Assembly (NCBI RefSeq): GCF_014639655.1 | Contig: NZ_BMGB01000001.1 | Coordinates: 1,814,882-1,878,881, forward strand | Direction of reading: 5' to 3' | DNA: 64,000 bases | Source: Conyzicola nivalis | GTDB taxonomy: Bacteria; Actinomycetota; Actinomycetes; Actinomycetales; Microbacteriaceae | Part shown: one piece after another, positions 28,822-38,760 of the stretch | Layout of the letters: each line of letters begins with the position of its first letter | How positions within the stretch are numbered: position 1 is the stretch's first letter | The notes under the pieces: generated by a model | What the model was told of the DNA's origin: nothing | Seen by the model: the letters and a program-made list of their open reading frames with translations, nothing else | Databases searched by the model: none | Program-made: the position numbers and the translations under genes

Positions 28822-29790
28822 TCAGCGTAATTGCCGGTCAGGCGTCGTCTCGGTGGCGAGCAGATCGACCAGATAGTCGGCGAAACCGGCGGCGTCGACG
28901 CTCTCGACCACCGTCGCGTTGGGGACCAGCTCGTGCACGCCCCACGACATCGCCGCGTATCCCCTGGTGAGCTCCGAGCCGGTCTCGACGTCGACCGCGT
29001 ACTGCCCGCTCGCCGTGACGAGCTCGGGGTGCAGCAGCAGCGCGGCGGTGAGCGAGTCGGGGTGGGTGGAGCCGTCGATTCCGACGCTCTCGTTGAACCC
29101 GAGCGTCGTCTCGGTGATGGTAGCGAAGAACCGGGCGATCGGGGTGTCGATGCGCGCGATGCGCGCGAGCTGCTCCCGCGGGAAGACGGCGTCGCGCAGG
29201 GTCACCGGCGCCCAGGGCACGACGGTGATCGACGCGAAGCCCGCCTCGAACACGGTCTTCGCCGCCTCGGGGTCGACGTAGAAGTTGTACTCGGCCGCGG
29301 CCGTGATGTTGCCGCGGGCGTTGTTCGAGCCGCCCATGATGACGAGCGCTTTCACGTTCGTCACGAACGACGGGTCCTTGATGGCCGCCATGGCGACGTT
29401 GGTGAGCGGCCCGATGCACACGACGGTGATCTCGCCTGGCGCCGCCGCGGTGTGGGCGATGAGCGCGTCGACGCCATGCTGGGCCTGCGGCTCGAGCCCG
29501 TCGAAGTCCATGGTGAGGCCGCCGGCACCGTCGCCGTGCACGTATTCCGCCGACACCCACTCGCGCACGAGCGGCCGGCGGCAACCGAGATACACCGGCA
29601 CCTGCCCGAGTCTCCCGGCGACGCTCAGCGTCATGTGCGCGTTGAGGATCTGCCGCTCGAAGCCCACATTGCCCGCCACCATCGTGATCGCGCGCAGGTC
29701 GGCGAGCGGGTCGAGCAGCCCGACGAGCAGGGCGACGCAGTCGTCCTGCGCCGTGTCGGTGTCGATGATCAGCGGGATCGCGGCGCCCAC
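28822..29790 (-). CDS. Nucleoside hydrolase (IunH/RihA family)
   Basis: 322 aa from GTG 29790, 3 nt after the guanylyltransferase stop. Splits nucleosides into base and ribose. Calcium-binding N-terminus IPLIIDTDTAQDDCVALLVG (family consensus DTDxGxDD; here an alanine replaces the glycine). VVCIGPLTNVAMA and LVIMGGSNN are the next landmarks, and EYNFYVDPEAAKTVF is the substrate-binding region. Physically paired with a mannose-activating gene, but functionally closer to the salvage block downstream. Confidence 0.9.
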   Translation of the reverse strand: MGAAIPLIIDTDTAQDDCVALLVGLLDPLADLRAITMVAGNVGFERQILNAHMTLSVAGRLGQVPVYLGCRRPLVREWVSAEYVHGDGAGGLTMDFDGLEPQAQHGVDALIAHTAAAPGEITVVCIGPLTNVAMAAIKDPSFVTNVKALVIMGGSNNARGNITAAAEYNFYVDPEAAKTVFEAGFASITVVPWAPVTLRDAVFPREQLARIARIDTPIARFFATITETTLGFNESVGIDGSTHPDSLTAALLLHPELVTASGQYAVDVETGSELTRGYAAMSWGVHELVPNATVVESVDAAGFADYLVDLLATETTPDRQLR

Positions 29791-29793
29791 GCG

Positions 29794-30915
29794 CTACAGG
29801 ACGTCGTTGCGGCCGGACAGCTTCAGCGCGTCGACGACGGACTTCACGCGCTGCGCGTTCGCCGTCGTGGTCACGAGCAGCGCGTCGGAGGTGTCGACGA
29901 CGACGATGTCGTTCACGCCGATCAGCGAGATGAGACGGCCCGTCTGGCTGATGACCACGCCGCTCGACGAGTCGGCGAGCACGCGGGCGTTCTCGCCGAG
30001 GATGGCGAGGTCCTTCTTGCGTCCGCCCGAGTGCAGCTTGCCGATCGCCGCGAAGTCCCCCACGTCGTCCCAGTCGAAGTCGCCCGGCACCACGGCGAGA
30101 CGTCCCGAGGCCGCGGCCGGCTCGGCGACGGTGTAGTCGATAGCGATCTTGGTGAGACCCGGCCAGACTTTGTCGACGACGGCGCCGCGCTGCGGGGTGT
30201 CCCACGCGTCGGCGAGCTCGTTGAGTCCGGCGAGCAGTTCGGGCTGCTCCTGGCCGAGCTGCTCGAGCAGCACGTCGGCGCGGGAGATGAACATGCCCGC
30301 GTTCCACAGGTAGTTGCCGTCTTTGAGGTAGCCCTTCGCGGTCGCGAGGTCGGGCTTCTCGACGAACTTGTCGACGTAGAGCGCGCTGGGAGCCCCGGGG
30401 ATCTCCAGGGCCTTGCCGCAGTGGATGTAGCCGAAGCCGATGGCGGGTTCGGTGGGGTTCATGCCGATGGTCGCGATGTAGCCGGCGTCGGCGAGAGCCA
30501 CGGCCTCCACGACCGAGCGGCGAAAGCCGCGCTGGTCTTTGATCACGTTGTCGGCGGCGAACGAGCCGATGATCACGTCGGGTTCGCGGCGCACGAGGAT
30601 CGCCGCGGCGAGACCGATGGCGGCCGACGACTCTTTGGGCTCGCTCTCGAGCACGACGTTCTTGTCGGCGAGTTCGGGCAGCTGCTGCTCGACGGCGGCG
30701 CGGTGGGCGCGGCCGGTGACGACCATCACGCGCTGCTCGCCCGAGAGCGGGACAAGCCGGTCCCACGTGTCGCGCAGCAGGGTCTGGCCGCTGCCGGTGA
30801 GGTCGTGCAGGAACTTGGGGGCGTCGGCTCGCGACAGCGGCCACAGCCGGGATCCGATGCCGCCGGCGGGGATCACGCTGTAAAAACGCTCGAGGGGTTT
30901 GGTGTTGGCGCTCAT
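29794..30915 (-). CDS. manC: Mannose-1-phosphate guanylyltransferase
   Basis: 373 aa. Makes GDP-mannose from GTP and mannose-1-phosphate. The signature FYSVIPAGGIGSRLWPLSRADAPKF sits at residues 11-35; SFAADNVIKD (nucleotide metal site), EKPDLATAKGYL and NAGMFISRADVLLEQL follow. It lacks the isomerase domain of bifunctional ManA/ManC proteins. TAGGTT (30922-30927) is 6 nt before the ATG with no ribosome-binding site, a leaderless arrangement. Its product is the likely donor for the divergently encoded mannosyltransferase. Confidence 0.92.
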   Translation of the reverse strand: MSANTKPLERFYSVIPAGGIGSRLWPLSRADAPKFLHDLTGSGQTLLRDTWDRLVPLSGEQRVMVVTGRAHRAAVEQQLPELADKNVVLESEPKESSAAIGLAAAILVRREPDVIIGSFAADNVIKDQRGFRRSVVEAVALADAGYIATIGMNPTEPAIGFGYIHCGKALEIPGAPSALYVDKFVEKPDLATAKGYLKDGNYLWNAGMFISRADVLLEQLGQEQPELLAGLNELADAWDTPQRGAVVDKVWPGLTKIAIDYTVAEPAAASGRLAVVPGDFDWDDVGDFAAIGKLHSGGRKKDLAILGENARVLADSSSGVVISQTGRLISLIGVNDIVVVDTSDALLVTTTANAQRVKSVVDALKLSGRNDVL

Positions 30916-31023
30916 CCGACCAACCTAATACCTCACACCCGCACGGGAGCTTCACCCCGCATTCATCCGTGCGACATACCGCCCTCCTAGCCTTGGTGCA
31001 GGCCACGAAGCGGGGTATCTCGA

Positions 31024-32160
31024 ATGCGCATAGCGATCGTCACCGAAAGTTTTCTCCCTACTGTTAACGGCGTCACGAACAGCGTGTGCAAAGTACTCGA
31101 CCATCTGAGGGCCGAGGGGCACGAGGCGATGGTCATCGTGCCGGCCGCGGGAAGCCCCCGCGAGTACGCCGGGTTCCCCGTGCACGAGGTTCCCGCCCTC
31201 GCCTACCGCCAGTTTCCCGTCGGGCTGCCGAGCCCGCACGTGCAGCGCCTGATCGCGGCGTTCGCGCCCGACATCGTGCACGCCGCGTCGCCGTTCCTGC
31301 TCGGCGCGCAAGCGATCGCCGCGGCCGGCCGGCTCGGCGTTCCGTCGGTCGCCATCTTCCAGACCGACGTCGCCGGCTATGCCCGCCGCAACCACCTGGG
31401 CGCTGCGACATCGTTCGCGTGGCGGGTCGTGCGCTGGATCCACGAGGGCGCCGCGGTCACACTGGTGCCGTCGAGCGCCTCGATGGCCGACCTCTCGGCA
31501 GCCGGCATCCGGCGTCTCGCCCGCTGGGGCCGCGGCGTCGACCTGGTGCGCTACCACCCCGCGAACCGCCTCGATCCGGCGACGATCGCCCTGCGCGACC
31601 AGCTCGCGCCGAACGGCGAGATCGTCGTCGGCTATGTCGGCCGCATCGCGCCCGAGAAGCAGGTGGAGCGGTTCAAGGCCCTGCACGGCCTTCCGGGCGT
31701 GCGGCTCGCCATCGTCGGCGACGGCCCGTCGGTGCCGTCGGCCAAGCGCGCCCTCGCCGGAATGCCCGTCACCTGGCTCGGCAGACTCGGCGGCGCCGAA
31801 CTCGCCGCGGCCTACGCCAGCTTCGACCTGTTCGTGCACACGGGCACCGAGGAGACCTTCGGCCAGACGTTGCAGGAGGCCTTCGCGAGCGGCGTGCCGG
31901 TGATCGCGCCGCGGTCTGGCGGGCCCATCGACCTCGTCGACCACGGCGTCAACGGTTTTCTTTTCGATAAGGCGGATGACACGGGCCTGCGTTCCTTCGT
32001 CGAGCTGCTGTCGACCGATCGGGCCGCGAGGCTGCGCATGGGCGAGGCCGGGCGGCGCTCGGTCATCGGGCGCTCGTGGCACTCCGTCTGTGCCGAACTC
32101 GTCGGCCACTACGAGGCCGCGATCGTCTCCGCCGGCAAAACTGTCTTGAAGTCGAGCTAA
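31024..32160 (+). CDS. GDP-mannose-dependent alpha-mannosyltransferase-like GT4 protein
   Basis: 378 aa. GT-B fold: N-terminal MRIAIVTESFLPTVNGVTNS and VHAASPFLLGAQ, C-terminal VGYVGRIAPEKQVERF and the EX7E-type motif in TGTEETFGQTLQEAFASGVPVI. It resembles MgtA/PimB-like mannosyltransferases of actinobacteria that build mannosylated glycolipids or lipoglycans on the cytoplasmic face of the membrane. Divergent from manC across 108 bp, which fits donor and transferase being made together. Confidence 0.82.
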   Translation: MRIAIVTESFLPTVNGVTNSVCKVLDHLRAEGHEAMVIVPAAGSPREYAGFPVHEVPALAYRQFPVGLPSPHVQRLIAAFAPDIVHAASPFLLGAQAIAAAGRLGVPSVAIFQTDVAGYARRNHLGAATSFAWRVVRWIHEGAAVTLVPSSASMADLSAAGIRRLARWGRGVDLVRYHPANRLDPATIALRDQLAPNGEIVVGYVGRIAPEKQVERFKALHGLPGVRLAIVGDGPSVPSAKRALAGMPVTWLGRLGGAELAAAYASFDLFVHTGTEETFGQTLQEAFASGVPVIAPRSGGPIDLVDHGVNGFLFDKADDTGLRSFVELLSTDRAARLRMGEAGRRSVIGRSWHSVCAELVGHYEAAIVSAGKTVLKSS

Positions 32161-32179
32161 TTAGGGTTGCCTGACAAGC
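32161..32179 (+). promoter_or_regulatory. Candidate DtxR/IdeR-type half-site upstream of sdhC
   Basis: Begins TTAGGGTTGCCTGAC. Against the iron-box consensus TTAGGNTAGCCTNACCTAA it matches nearly all of the first 15 positions but not the right end. It lies about 105 nt ahead of sdhC, next to the previous gene's stop; a TAGGAT box at 32199-32204 is a candidate -10. Confidence 0.3.
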
Positions 32180-32284
32180 GACTCCGCGCGACTCGACATA
32201 GGATGAATACGTTCGACGACCGAACATCCACCGGTCCCGCTGACCAGTTGCGCAGCGTGGCCGCTCATCCGCAAGGAGGGTTAC

Positions 32285-32719
32285 GTGCCACAGGAATCGG
32301 CGGGAACCCTGGCTGAAAAGCGCGCGGTCCCCACGATCAAGCCTCCGAGACGACCGGCGGGCACTCTTTACCGCGGCCGCGAGGGCATGTGGTCCTGGGT
32401 TCTGCACCGCATCACCGGGGTCGCGATCTACTTCTTTCTTCTCGTACACATTCTCGACACGAGCCTCGTGAGGGTGAGCCCCGAGGCGTACAACGCGGTG
32501 ATCAACACCTACAAGACCCCGATCATGGGTCTGGGTGAGATCGCCCTGGTCGCCGCCATCGGCCTGCACGCCCTCAACGGCCTGCGGATCATCCTGATCG
32601 ACTTCTGGGGTTGGGGAACCAAGCACCAGAAGCTCATGTTCTACATCGTGATCGTGCTCTGGGCAGTGTTGCTCATCGGTTTCATCCCCCGCCAGCTCAT
32701 GCACGTCTTCGGAGGCTGA
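32285..32719 (+). CDS. sdhC: Succinate dehydrogenase cytochrome b556 subunit
   Basis: 144 aa from GTG 32285 with AAGGAGGG 4 nt upstream. Three membrane helices with SWVLHRITGVAIYFFLLVHILDT (serine and arginine of the quinone pocket and a haem-ligand histidine) and AIGLHALNGLRIILIDFWG. It anchors the dehydrogenase and contributes to haem b and quinone binding. First gene of sdhCDAB. Confidence 0.93.
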   Translation: MPQESAGTLAEKRAVPTIKPPRRPAGTLYRGREGMWSWVLHRITGVAIYFFLLVHILDTSLVRVSPEAYNAVINTYKTPIMGLGEIALVAAIGLHALNGLRIILIDFWGWGTKHQKLMFYIVIVLWAVLLIGFIPRQLMHVFGG

Positions 32720-32721
32720 TG

Positions 32722-33171
32722 ATGACGACCATCGACCCGCCCCGTTTCGAATCGGGCCGCCCGCGCCGCGGCATCAACTGGGAGAAGTGGGGCTGGATCT
32801 ACATGCGCGCCAGCGGCGTCGTGCTGCTCGTGCTGATCTTCGGCCACCTCTTTGTGAACCTCGTCGCCGGCGAAGGTGTGAAGGCCATCGACTTCGCCTT
32901 CGTGGCGGGCAAGCTCGCCGACCCGTTCTGGGTGGTCTGGGACACGCTGCTGCTCTGGCTGGCGCTCATCCACGGCGCCAACGGCATGCGCACGATCGTG
33001 AACGACTACGCGACGAACCCCACCGTCCGCCGCATCCTGCTCGGCGCCATCTTCGCCTCGACGGCCGTGCTGCTGATCTTGGGAACCCTGGTGATCTACA
33101 CCTTCGACCCGTGCCCGGTCGTTCCTGCCGACCAGCTCGACATGCTCCCCAGCTTCTGCCCCGCGCAGTAG
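32722..33171 (+). CDS. sdhD: Succinate dehydrogenase hydrophobic membrane anchor subunit
   Basis: 149 aa. Two in-frame ATGs follow each other (32719, 32722); GGAGG at 32711-32715 is better spaced for the second. Three membrane helices; IYMRASGVVLLVLIFGHLFVNL carries the haem-ligand histidine, LALIHGANGMRTIVNDY follows. Forms the membrane part with SdhC. Confidence 0.92.
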   Translation: MTTIDPPRFESGRPRRGINWEKWGWIYMRASGVVLLVLIFGHLFVNLVAGEGVKAIDFAFVAGKLADPFWVVWDTLLLWLALIHGANGMRTIVNDYATNPTVRRILLGAIFASTAVLLILGTLVIYTFDPCPVVPADQLDMLPSFCPAQ

Positions 33172-33207
33172 AAATGCCCAGTGCAGTAGAAAGACGTAGC
33201 CGTATCA

Positions 33208-35022
33208 ATGACTGACGCAGCCTTCAACAAGTACGCCGACGGAGCAATCGTCGACGGAATCCACTACCACCAGCACGACATCGTGATCGTGGGCGCCGGC
33301 GGTGCCGGCATGCGCGCAGCGATCGAGGCCGGCCCGCACGCGAACACGGCCGTGATCTCCAAGCTCTATCCGACGCGCTCGCACACCGGCGCGGCCCAGG
33401 GTGGCATGGCCGCGGCCCTCGCCAACGTCGAGGAAGACAACTGGGAGTGGCACACCTTCGACACCGTGAAGGGCGGCGACTACCTGGTGGATCAGGATGC
33501 CGCCGAGATCCTCGCGAAGGAAGCCATCGAGGCGGTCTTCGACCTCGAGAACATGGGACTGCCGTTCAACCGCACGCCCGACGGCAAGATCGACCAGCGC
33601 CGCTTCGGCGGACACACCGCCGACCACGGCAAGACCCCCGTGCGCCGCGCCTGCTACGCCGCCGACCGCACGGGCCACATGATCCTGCAGACGCTGTACC
33701 AGAACTGCGTCAAGCTCGGTATCAACTTCTACAACGAGTTCTACGTGCTCGACCTCGTGATGACCACGGTCGACGGCGTCGATCAGCCGTCGGGCGTCGT
33801 CGCCTACGAGCTCGCAACCGGCGACCTGCACGTGTTCCAGGGCAAGGCGATCATCTTCGCGACCGGCGGTTTCGGCAAGATCTACAAGACCACCTCGAAC
33901 GCCCACACCCTCACCGGCGACGGCGTCGGCATCATCTGGCGCAAGGGACTGCCGCTCGAGGACATGGAGTTCTTCCAGTTCCACCCGACCGGCCTGGCCG
34001 GTCTGGGCATCCTGCTCTCCGAGGCGGCCCGCGGCGAGGGCGCGATCCTGCGCAACAGCGATGGCGAGCGCTTTATGGAGCGTTACGCGCCCACCATCAA
34101 AGACCTCGCGCCCCGCGACATCGTCGCCCGCTGCATGGCCACCGAGATCCGCGAGGGCCGCGGCGGCGGTCCGAACAAGGACTACGTCTACCTCGACATC
34201 ACCCACCTCTCGAAAGAGGTGATCGACGCGAAGCTCCCCGACATCACGGAGTTCGCCCGCACCTACCTGGGCGTCGAGCCCTACACCGAGCCGGTTCCCG
34301 TGCTCCCGACCGCGCACTACGCGATGGGTGGCATCCCCACCAACGTCGCCGCCGAGGTGCTGCGCGACAACACCACCGTCGTGCCCGGCCTCTACGCCGC
34401 CGGCGAGTGCGCCTGCGTCTCGGTGCACGGCTCCAACCGCCTCGGCACCAACTCGCTGCTCGACATCAACGTGTTCGGCAAGCGGGCGGGCAAGAACGCC
34501 GTCGAGTACGTGAAGACCGCGGAGTTCCTCCCGTTGCCCGAAGATCCGGCACGCGACATCCGGACCATGCTGCAGACGCTCGGCAACTCCAACGGAACCG
34601 AGCGCATCGCCGCGATCCGCAAGGAGCTGCAGGACTCGATGGACCGCAACGCCCAGGTGTTCCGCACCGAGGAGACGCTCATCGAGGTCACCCACGTGAT
34701 CGAGGGGCTGCGCGAGCGCTACAAGAACATCGCCGTGCAGGACAAGGGCAAGCGGTTCAACACCGACCTGCTCGAGGCGGTCGAGCTCGGCTTCCTGCTC
34801 GACCTGGCCGAGGTCGTCGTCTACTCGGCGCTCTCGCGCAAGGAGAGCCGCGGCGGCCACTTCCGCGAGGACTACCCGGTTCGTGACGACGAGAACTTCC
34901 TCGTGCACACGATGGCCTACCTGACGGGCGACGCGCACTCCGCCGACGCCGTCGACCACATCAAACTCGACACCAAACCCGTCGTGATCACGCGTTACCA
35001 GCCGATGGAGAGGAAGTACTAA
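33208..35022 (+). CDS. sdhA: Succinate dehydrogenase flavoprotein subunit
   Basis: 604 aa. Oxidises succinate to fumarate at the cytoplasmic face. FAD-binding [18 protein letters not shown] near 29; [14 protein letters not shown] with the histidine that covalently holds FAD; substrate-site [20 protein letters not shown] and catalytic-arginine region [30 protein letters not shown]. Its TAA overlaps the sdhB ATG by one base. Confidence 0.97.
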   Translation: MTDAAFNKYADGAIVDGIHYHQHDIVIVGAGGAGMRAAIEAGPHANTAVISKLYPTRSHTGAAQGGMAAALANVEEDNWEWHTFDTVKGGDYLVDQDAAEILAKEAIEAVFDLENMGLPFNRTPDGKIDQRRFGGHTADHGKTPVRRACYAADRTGHMILQTLYQNCVKLGINFYNEFYVLDLVMTTVDGVDQPSGVVAYELATGDLHVFQGKAIIFATGGFGKIYKTTSNAHTLTGDGVGIIWRKGLPLEDMEFFQFHPTGLAGLGILLSEAARGEGAILRNSDGERFMERYAPTIKDLAPRDIVARCMATEIREGRGGGPNKDYVYLDITHLSKEVIDAKLPDITEFARTYLGVEPYTEPVPVLPTAHYAMGGIPTNVAAEVLRDNTTVVPGLYAAGECACVSVHGSNRLGTNSLLDINVFGKRAGKNAVEYVKTAEFLPLPEDPARDIRTMLQTLGNSNGTERIAAIRKELQDSMDRNAQVFRTEETLIEVTHVIEGLRERYKNIAVQDKGKRFNTDLLEAVELGFLLDLAEVVVYSALSRKESRGGHFREDYPVRDDENFLVHTMAYLTGDAHSADAVDHIKLDTKPVVITRYQPMERKY

Positions 35023-35783
35023 TGAGTACTGCAGTCCTGGAGAACAACCCATCCGTGCCCGAGGTCATCCCGACCTTCACGGCGACCCTCATCATCCGTC
35101 GCTTCGACCCGGACGTCGACACCGAGCCGCGCTGGCAGGACTTCGACGTCGAGGTCTACGGAACCGACCGCATCCTCGACGCGCTGCACAAGATCAAGTG
35201 GGAGCAGGACGGATCACTGACGTTCCGCCGCAGCTGCGCCCACGGCATCTGCGGCTCCGACGCGATGCGCATCAACGGCCGCAACCGGCTCGCCTGCAAG
35301 ACCCTGATCAAGGACCTCGACATATCGAAGCCGATCTACGTCGAGGCGATCAAGGGCCTGCCGCTCGAGAAGGACCTCATCGTCGACATGGAGCCGTTCT
35401 TCGAGTCGTACCGCCAGATCAACCCGTTCTTGATGGCCTCATCGGGCACGAAGGACGGCAAGGAGCGCAAGCAGAGCCCGGTCGAGCGCGCCCGCTTCGA
35501 CGACACCACGAAGTGCATTCTCTGCGCCGCGTGCACGTCGAGCTGCCCCGTGTTCTGGACCGACGGCCAGTACTTCGGCCCGGCCGCCATCGTGAACGCG
35601 CACCGCTTCATCTTCGACTCGCGCGACGAGGGCGCCCAGGTGCGCCTCGACATCCTCAACGACAAGGAGGGCGTGTGGCGCTGCCGCACCACCTTCAACT
35701 GCTCCGAGGCCTGCCCGCGCGGCATCCAGGTGACGCAGGCGATCGCCGAGGTCAAGCAGGCCATCATGCGCGGCAAGGCTTAA
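35022..35783 (+). CDS. sdhB: Succinate dehydrogenase iron-sulfur subunit
   Basis: 253 aa. N-terminal ferredoxin-like domain with SCAHGICGSDAMRINGRNRL and a later LACK for the 2Fe-2S cluster; C-terminal CILCAACTSSCPVFW and CSEACPRGI for the 4Fe-4S and 3Fe-4S clusters. Carries electrons from FAD to quinone. Last gene of the operon, followed by a strong terminator. Confidence 0.97.
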   Translation: MSTAVLENNPSVPEVIPTFTATLIIRRFDPDVDTEPRWQDFDVEVYGTDRILDALHKIKWEQDGSLTFRRSCAHGICGSDAMRINGRNRLACKTLIKDLDISKPIYVEAIKGLPLEKDLIVDMEPFFESYRQINPFLMASSGTKDGKERKQSPVERARFDDTTKCILCAACTSSCPVFWTDGQYFGPAAIVNAHRFIFDSRDEGAQVRLDILNDKEGVWRCRTTFNCSEACPRGIQVTQAIAEVKQAIMRGKA

Positions 35784-35800
35784 CCGTTCGTTGATTGACT

Positions 35801-35834
35801 AGCCCGCCCGGTCTATCAGACCGGGCGGGCTTTG
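35801..35834 (+). terminator. Rho-independent terminator of sdhCDAB
   Basis: Perfect 14-bp GC-rich stem (35801-35814 with 35818-35831) around a 3-nt loop, followed by TTTGTC, 17 nt after the sdhB stop. Confidence 0.9.
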
Positions 35835-35877
35835 TCATTGCCTGAAGCCGCAGCCGCCCCGTGGTTATCGTGGGTTC

Positions 35878-36255
35878 ATGCTCAGCAAATACCCCATCGG
35901 CACAGTCCTCCTCTCCACCGACCTGCAGAAGTCGCGCGCGTTCTACGCCGACGCCCTGCAGCTCGAGATCCTCGAAGAGAGCGACTCGGCGATCGCCTAC
36001 GCCGCCTCCGGAGACACCCGCATCACCGTGACATCCAGCACCACCGGTTCCAACGACGAACAGACCAAGGCGGCCTGGCGCGTCGACGACCTGCGCGCCG
36101 AGCTCGAGTGGCTGAAGTCGCGCGGCGTGACGCCCGAAGACTACGACACCGACGAGCTGAAGACGGTCGACGGCATCGCCGACCGCGGAACCGTCTGGGC
36201 CGCCTGGATTCTCGACCCCGACGGCAACGCGCTCGGCGTCGAGCAAGAGAAGTAG
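35878..36255 (+). CDS. VOC/glyoxalase-fold protein
   Basis: 125 aa, single VOC domain: IGTVLLSTDLQKSRAFYADALQ at the start, ITVTSSTTG, WRVDDLRAELEWLKSRGV, and the closing AAWILDPDGNALGVEQ. The metal-binding pattern of glyoxalase I is not complete (valine/threonine at the first position), so catalytic activity is uncertain. TATCGT (35866-35871) lies 6 nt before the ATG; leaderless candidate. Confidence 0.8.
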   Translation: MLSKYPIGTVLLSTDLQKSRAFYADALQLEILEESDSAIAYAASGDTRITVTSSTTGSNDEQTKAAWRVDDLRAELEWLKSRGVTPEDYDTDELKTVDGIADRGTVWAAWILDPDGNALGVEQEK

Positions 36256-36315
36256 CGGTTGTCAATGCGCCCCCGCGAATCGTCGATCTAGGGGCGCCCG
36301 AATAGGGTGGGGCCA

Positions 36316-38760
36316 ATGACGTCTCCATCACAGCCCGGATTCGTGCGCGTTCGTGGCGCCCGCGAGAACAACCTGCGAGACGTCGACGTCGACGTTCCCC
36401 GCGACAGCATCGTGGCCTTTACCGGGGTCTCCGGGTCGGGCAAGTCGTCGCTCGCGTTCGGCACGATCTTCGCCGAGGCCCAGCGCCGTTTCTTCGAGTC
36501 GGTGGCGCCGTACGCCCGCCGGCTCATCGCCCAGGGTCACACCCCGCACGTCGACGAGATCACCGGCCTGCCCCCGGCGGTGGCGTTGCAGCAGCGCCGC
36601 GGTGCACCCAGCTCGCGGTCGACGGTCGGCACGCTCACGACGCTGTCGAACTCCACCCGCATGCTCTACTCCCGGGCGGGCAGCTACCCGGCCGACGCCC
36701 CGAAGCGGCTCGAGTCCGACTCGTTCTCGCCGAACACGGCCGCCGGGGCGTGCCCGCGCTGCCACGGGCTGGGCGTCGCACACGAGGTCACCGAGAAATC
36801 GGCCGTGCTCGACCCGTCGCTCAGCATCCGCGACGGCGCGATCACCGCCTGGCCCGGAGCGTGGCAGGGCAAGAACCTGCGCGACGTCGTGGCGGGTCTC
36901 GGCTACGACATCGACGTGCCGTGGCGCGACCTGCCCCGCGCGGACCGCGACTGGATCCTGTTCACTGACGAACAGCCCGTCGTCGAGGTCACGCCGCAGC
37001 GCGACCGCGTGGCGAAGCCCTACAAGGGACGCTTCTGGAGCGCGACCAGCTACATCATGCACACGCTCGCCGACTCGAAGAGCGAGCCGCAGCGCAATCG
37101 GGCCCTGCAGTTCGTGGAGACCGGCCCGTGCACCCTGTGCGGCGGAAGCGGCCTCACCCGCGCGGCCCTCGCCGTGACCTTCGCCGGGCACACGATCGCC
37201 GACCTCAACGCCCTGCCGCTCGAGGCCCTCGCCGACGCGCTGCGCCCCACCACTCGGCTCACCGCGGCGAGCGCGGCCGTGTCGTCGAAGGCGTCGGGCG
37301 AGACCACCGAGGTGGCCGTGACCATCACCACCGACCTCGTGGCGCGCATCGACGTGCTCGTCGGCCTCGGGCTCGGCTACCTGAGCCTCGGCCGCGCCAC
37401 CCCCACCCTCTCCCCCGGCGAGATGCAGCGCCTGCGCATCGCGACACAGCTGCGCTCGGGCCTGTTCGGCGTGATCTACGTCCTCGACGAGCCCTCCGCC
37501 GGCCTGCACCCCGCCGACGCGGAGCCGCTCATCGAGGTGCTGCAGCAGCTGAAGGCGGCGGGCAACTCGGTCTTCGTCGTCGAACACAACATGGACGTCG
37601 TGCGACGCGCCGACTGGATCGTCGACGTGGGCCCTGGCGCGGGCAGCGGCGGCGGCTCGGTGCTCTACAGCGGTCCGGTCGACGGCCTCGAGGGTGTCGA
37701 CGCGTCGGTCACCCGCCCCTTCCTCTTCGGTGATGCGGATGCGCCCGCTGTCGAGCGCCCACCGCGACAGGCGGGCGGCTGGCTCAAACTGCGCGACATC
37801 ACCAAGCACAACCTCCGCGGCGTCGACGTCGACGTTCCCCTCGGTGTGCTCACCGCGGTGACGGGCGTCTCCGGCTCGGGCAAGTCCACGCTCGTCGGGC
37901 ACGTACTCGCGGGCATCAAAGACGACGGCGCCGAGCGCGACAGTACGGGCAGCGACCAGGTCGACCGCATCGTGCAGGTCGACCAGAAGGCCATCGGGCG
38001 CACGCCCCGCTCGAACCTCGCCACCTACACCGGGCTGTTCGACGCCGTGCGCAGCACGTTCGCGGCGACGGCGGAGGCCCGACGGCGCGGCTTCGACGCC
38101 GGGCGGTTCTCGTTCAACGTGGCCGGCGGACGCTGCGAGACGTGCCTCGGCGAGGGGTTCGTGTCGGTCGAGCTGCTCTTTCTGCCGGGCAGCTACGCGC
38201 CCTGCCCGACCTGCGACGGGTCGCGCTACAACGCGGAGACGCTCGAGGTCACCCACAACGGCAAGAACATCGCCGAGGTGCTGCGGCTCACGGTCGACGC
38301 CGCGGCCGAGTTCCTCGCCGACGTTCCCGCGGCCGCGCGCAGCCTCGAGACGCTGCGCCAGGTCGGTCTGGGCTACCTGCGGCTCGGCCAGCCGGCGACG
38401 GAACTCTCCGGCGGCGAGGCCCAGCGCATCAAGCTGGCGACCGAACTGCAGCGGGCCCGTCGCGGTCACACGCTGTACCTGCTCGACGAACCGACGACGG
38501 GACTGCACCCCGCCGACATCCGTCTGCTCGTCGAACAGCTGAACGGCCTCGTCGACGCGGGCAACACGGTGGTCGTCGTCGAGCACGAGATGGACGTCGT
38601 CGCGTCCGCCGACTGGGTGATCGACATGGGGCCAGGCGGGGGCGACTCCGGCGGCACGCTGGTGGTCGCCGGCGAACCGCGGGTAGTCGCAGACCACGAC
38701 ACCAGCCGCACCGCGCCGTACCTCGCCGTCGCGATCGCCCCAGACCGTAGGGTTGTCTAA
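36316..38760 (+). CDS. UvrA-like ABC ATPase without UvrB-binding insert (UvrA2/DrrC type)
   Basis: 814 aa, against about 950 for UvrA. Two ATPase modules: Walker [16 protein letters not shown] and [14 protein letters not shown]; signatures [12 protein letters not shown] and [12 protein letters not shown]; Walker [15 protein letters not shown] and [13 protein letters not shown]. Zinc modules [16 protein letters not shown] and [16 protein letters not shown]. The region following Walker A I is too short to hold the UvrB-interaction domain. Such proteins are linked to DNA-drug resistance rather than general excision repair. TAGGGT (36303-36308) is 7 nt before the ATG, favouring this start over GTG 36307. 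Confidence 0.85.
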   Translation: MTSPSQPGFVRVRGARENNLRDVDVDVPRDSIVAFTGVSGSGKSSLAFGTIFAEAQRRFFESVAPYARRLIAQGHTPHVDEITGLPPAVALQQRRGAPSSRSTVGTLTTLSNSTRMLYSRAGSYPADAPKRLESDSFSPNTAAGACPRCHGLGVAHEVTEKSAVLDPSLSIRDGAITAWPGAWQGKNLRDVVAGLGYDIDVPWRDLPRADRDWILFTDEQPVVEVTPQRDRVAKPYKGRFWSATSYIMHTLADSKSEPQRNRALQFVETGPCTLCGGSGLTRAALAVTFAGHTIADLNALPLEALADALRPTTRLTAASAAVSSKASGETTEVAVTITTDLVARIDVLVGLGLGYLSLGRATPTLSPGEMQRLRIATQLRSGLFGVIYVLDEPSAGLHPADAEPLIEVLQQLKAAGNSVFVVEHNMDVVRRADWIVDVGPGAGSGGGSVLYSGPVDGLEGVDASVTRPFLFGDADAPAVERPPRQAGGWLKLRDITKHNLRGVDVDVPLGVLTAVTGVSGSGKSTLVGHVLAGIKDDGAERDSTGSDQVDRIVQVDQKAIGRTPRSNLATYTGLFDAVRSTFAATAEARRRGFDAGRFSFNVAGGRCETCLGEGFVSVELLFLPGSYAPCPTCDGSRYNAETLEVTHNGKNIAEVLRLTVDAAAEFLADVPAAARSLETLRQVGLGYLRLGQPATELSGGEAQRIKLATELQRARRGHTLYLLDEPTTGLHPADIRLLVEQLNGLVDAGNTVVVVEHEMDVVASADWVIDMGPGGGDSGGTLVVAGEPRVVADHDTSRTAPYLAVAIAPDRRVV

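Noticed and set aside
33205-35052. 615-aa open frame antisense to sdhA
   Set aside because: Exact shadow of a confidently identified gene; composition is an artefact of GC-biased third positions.
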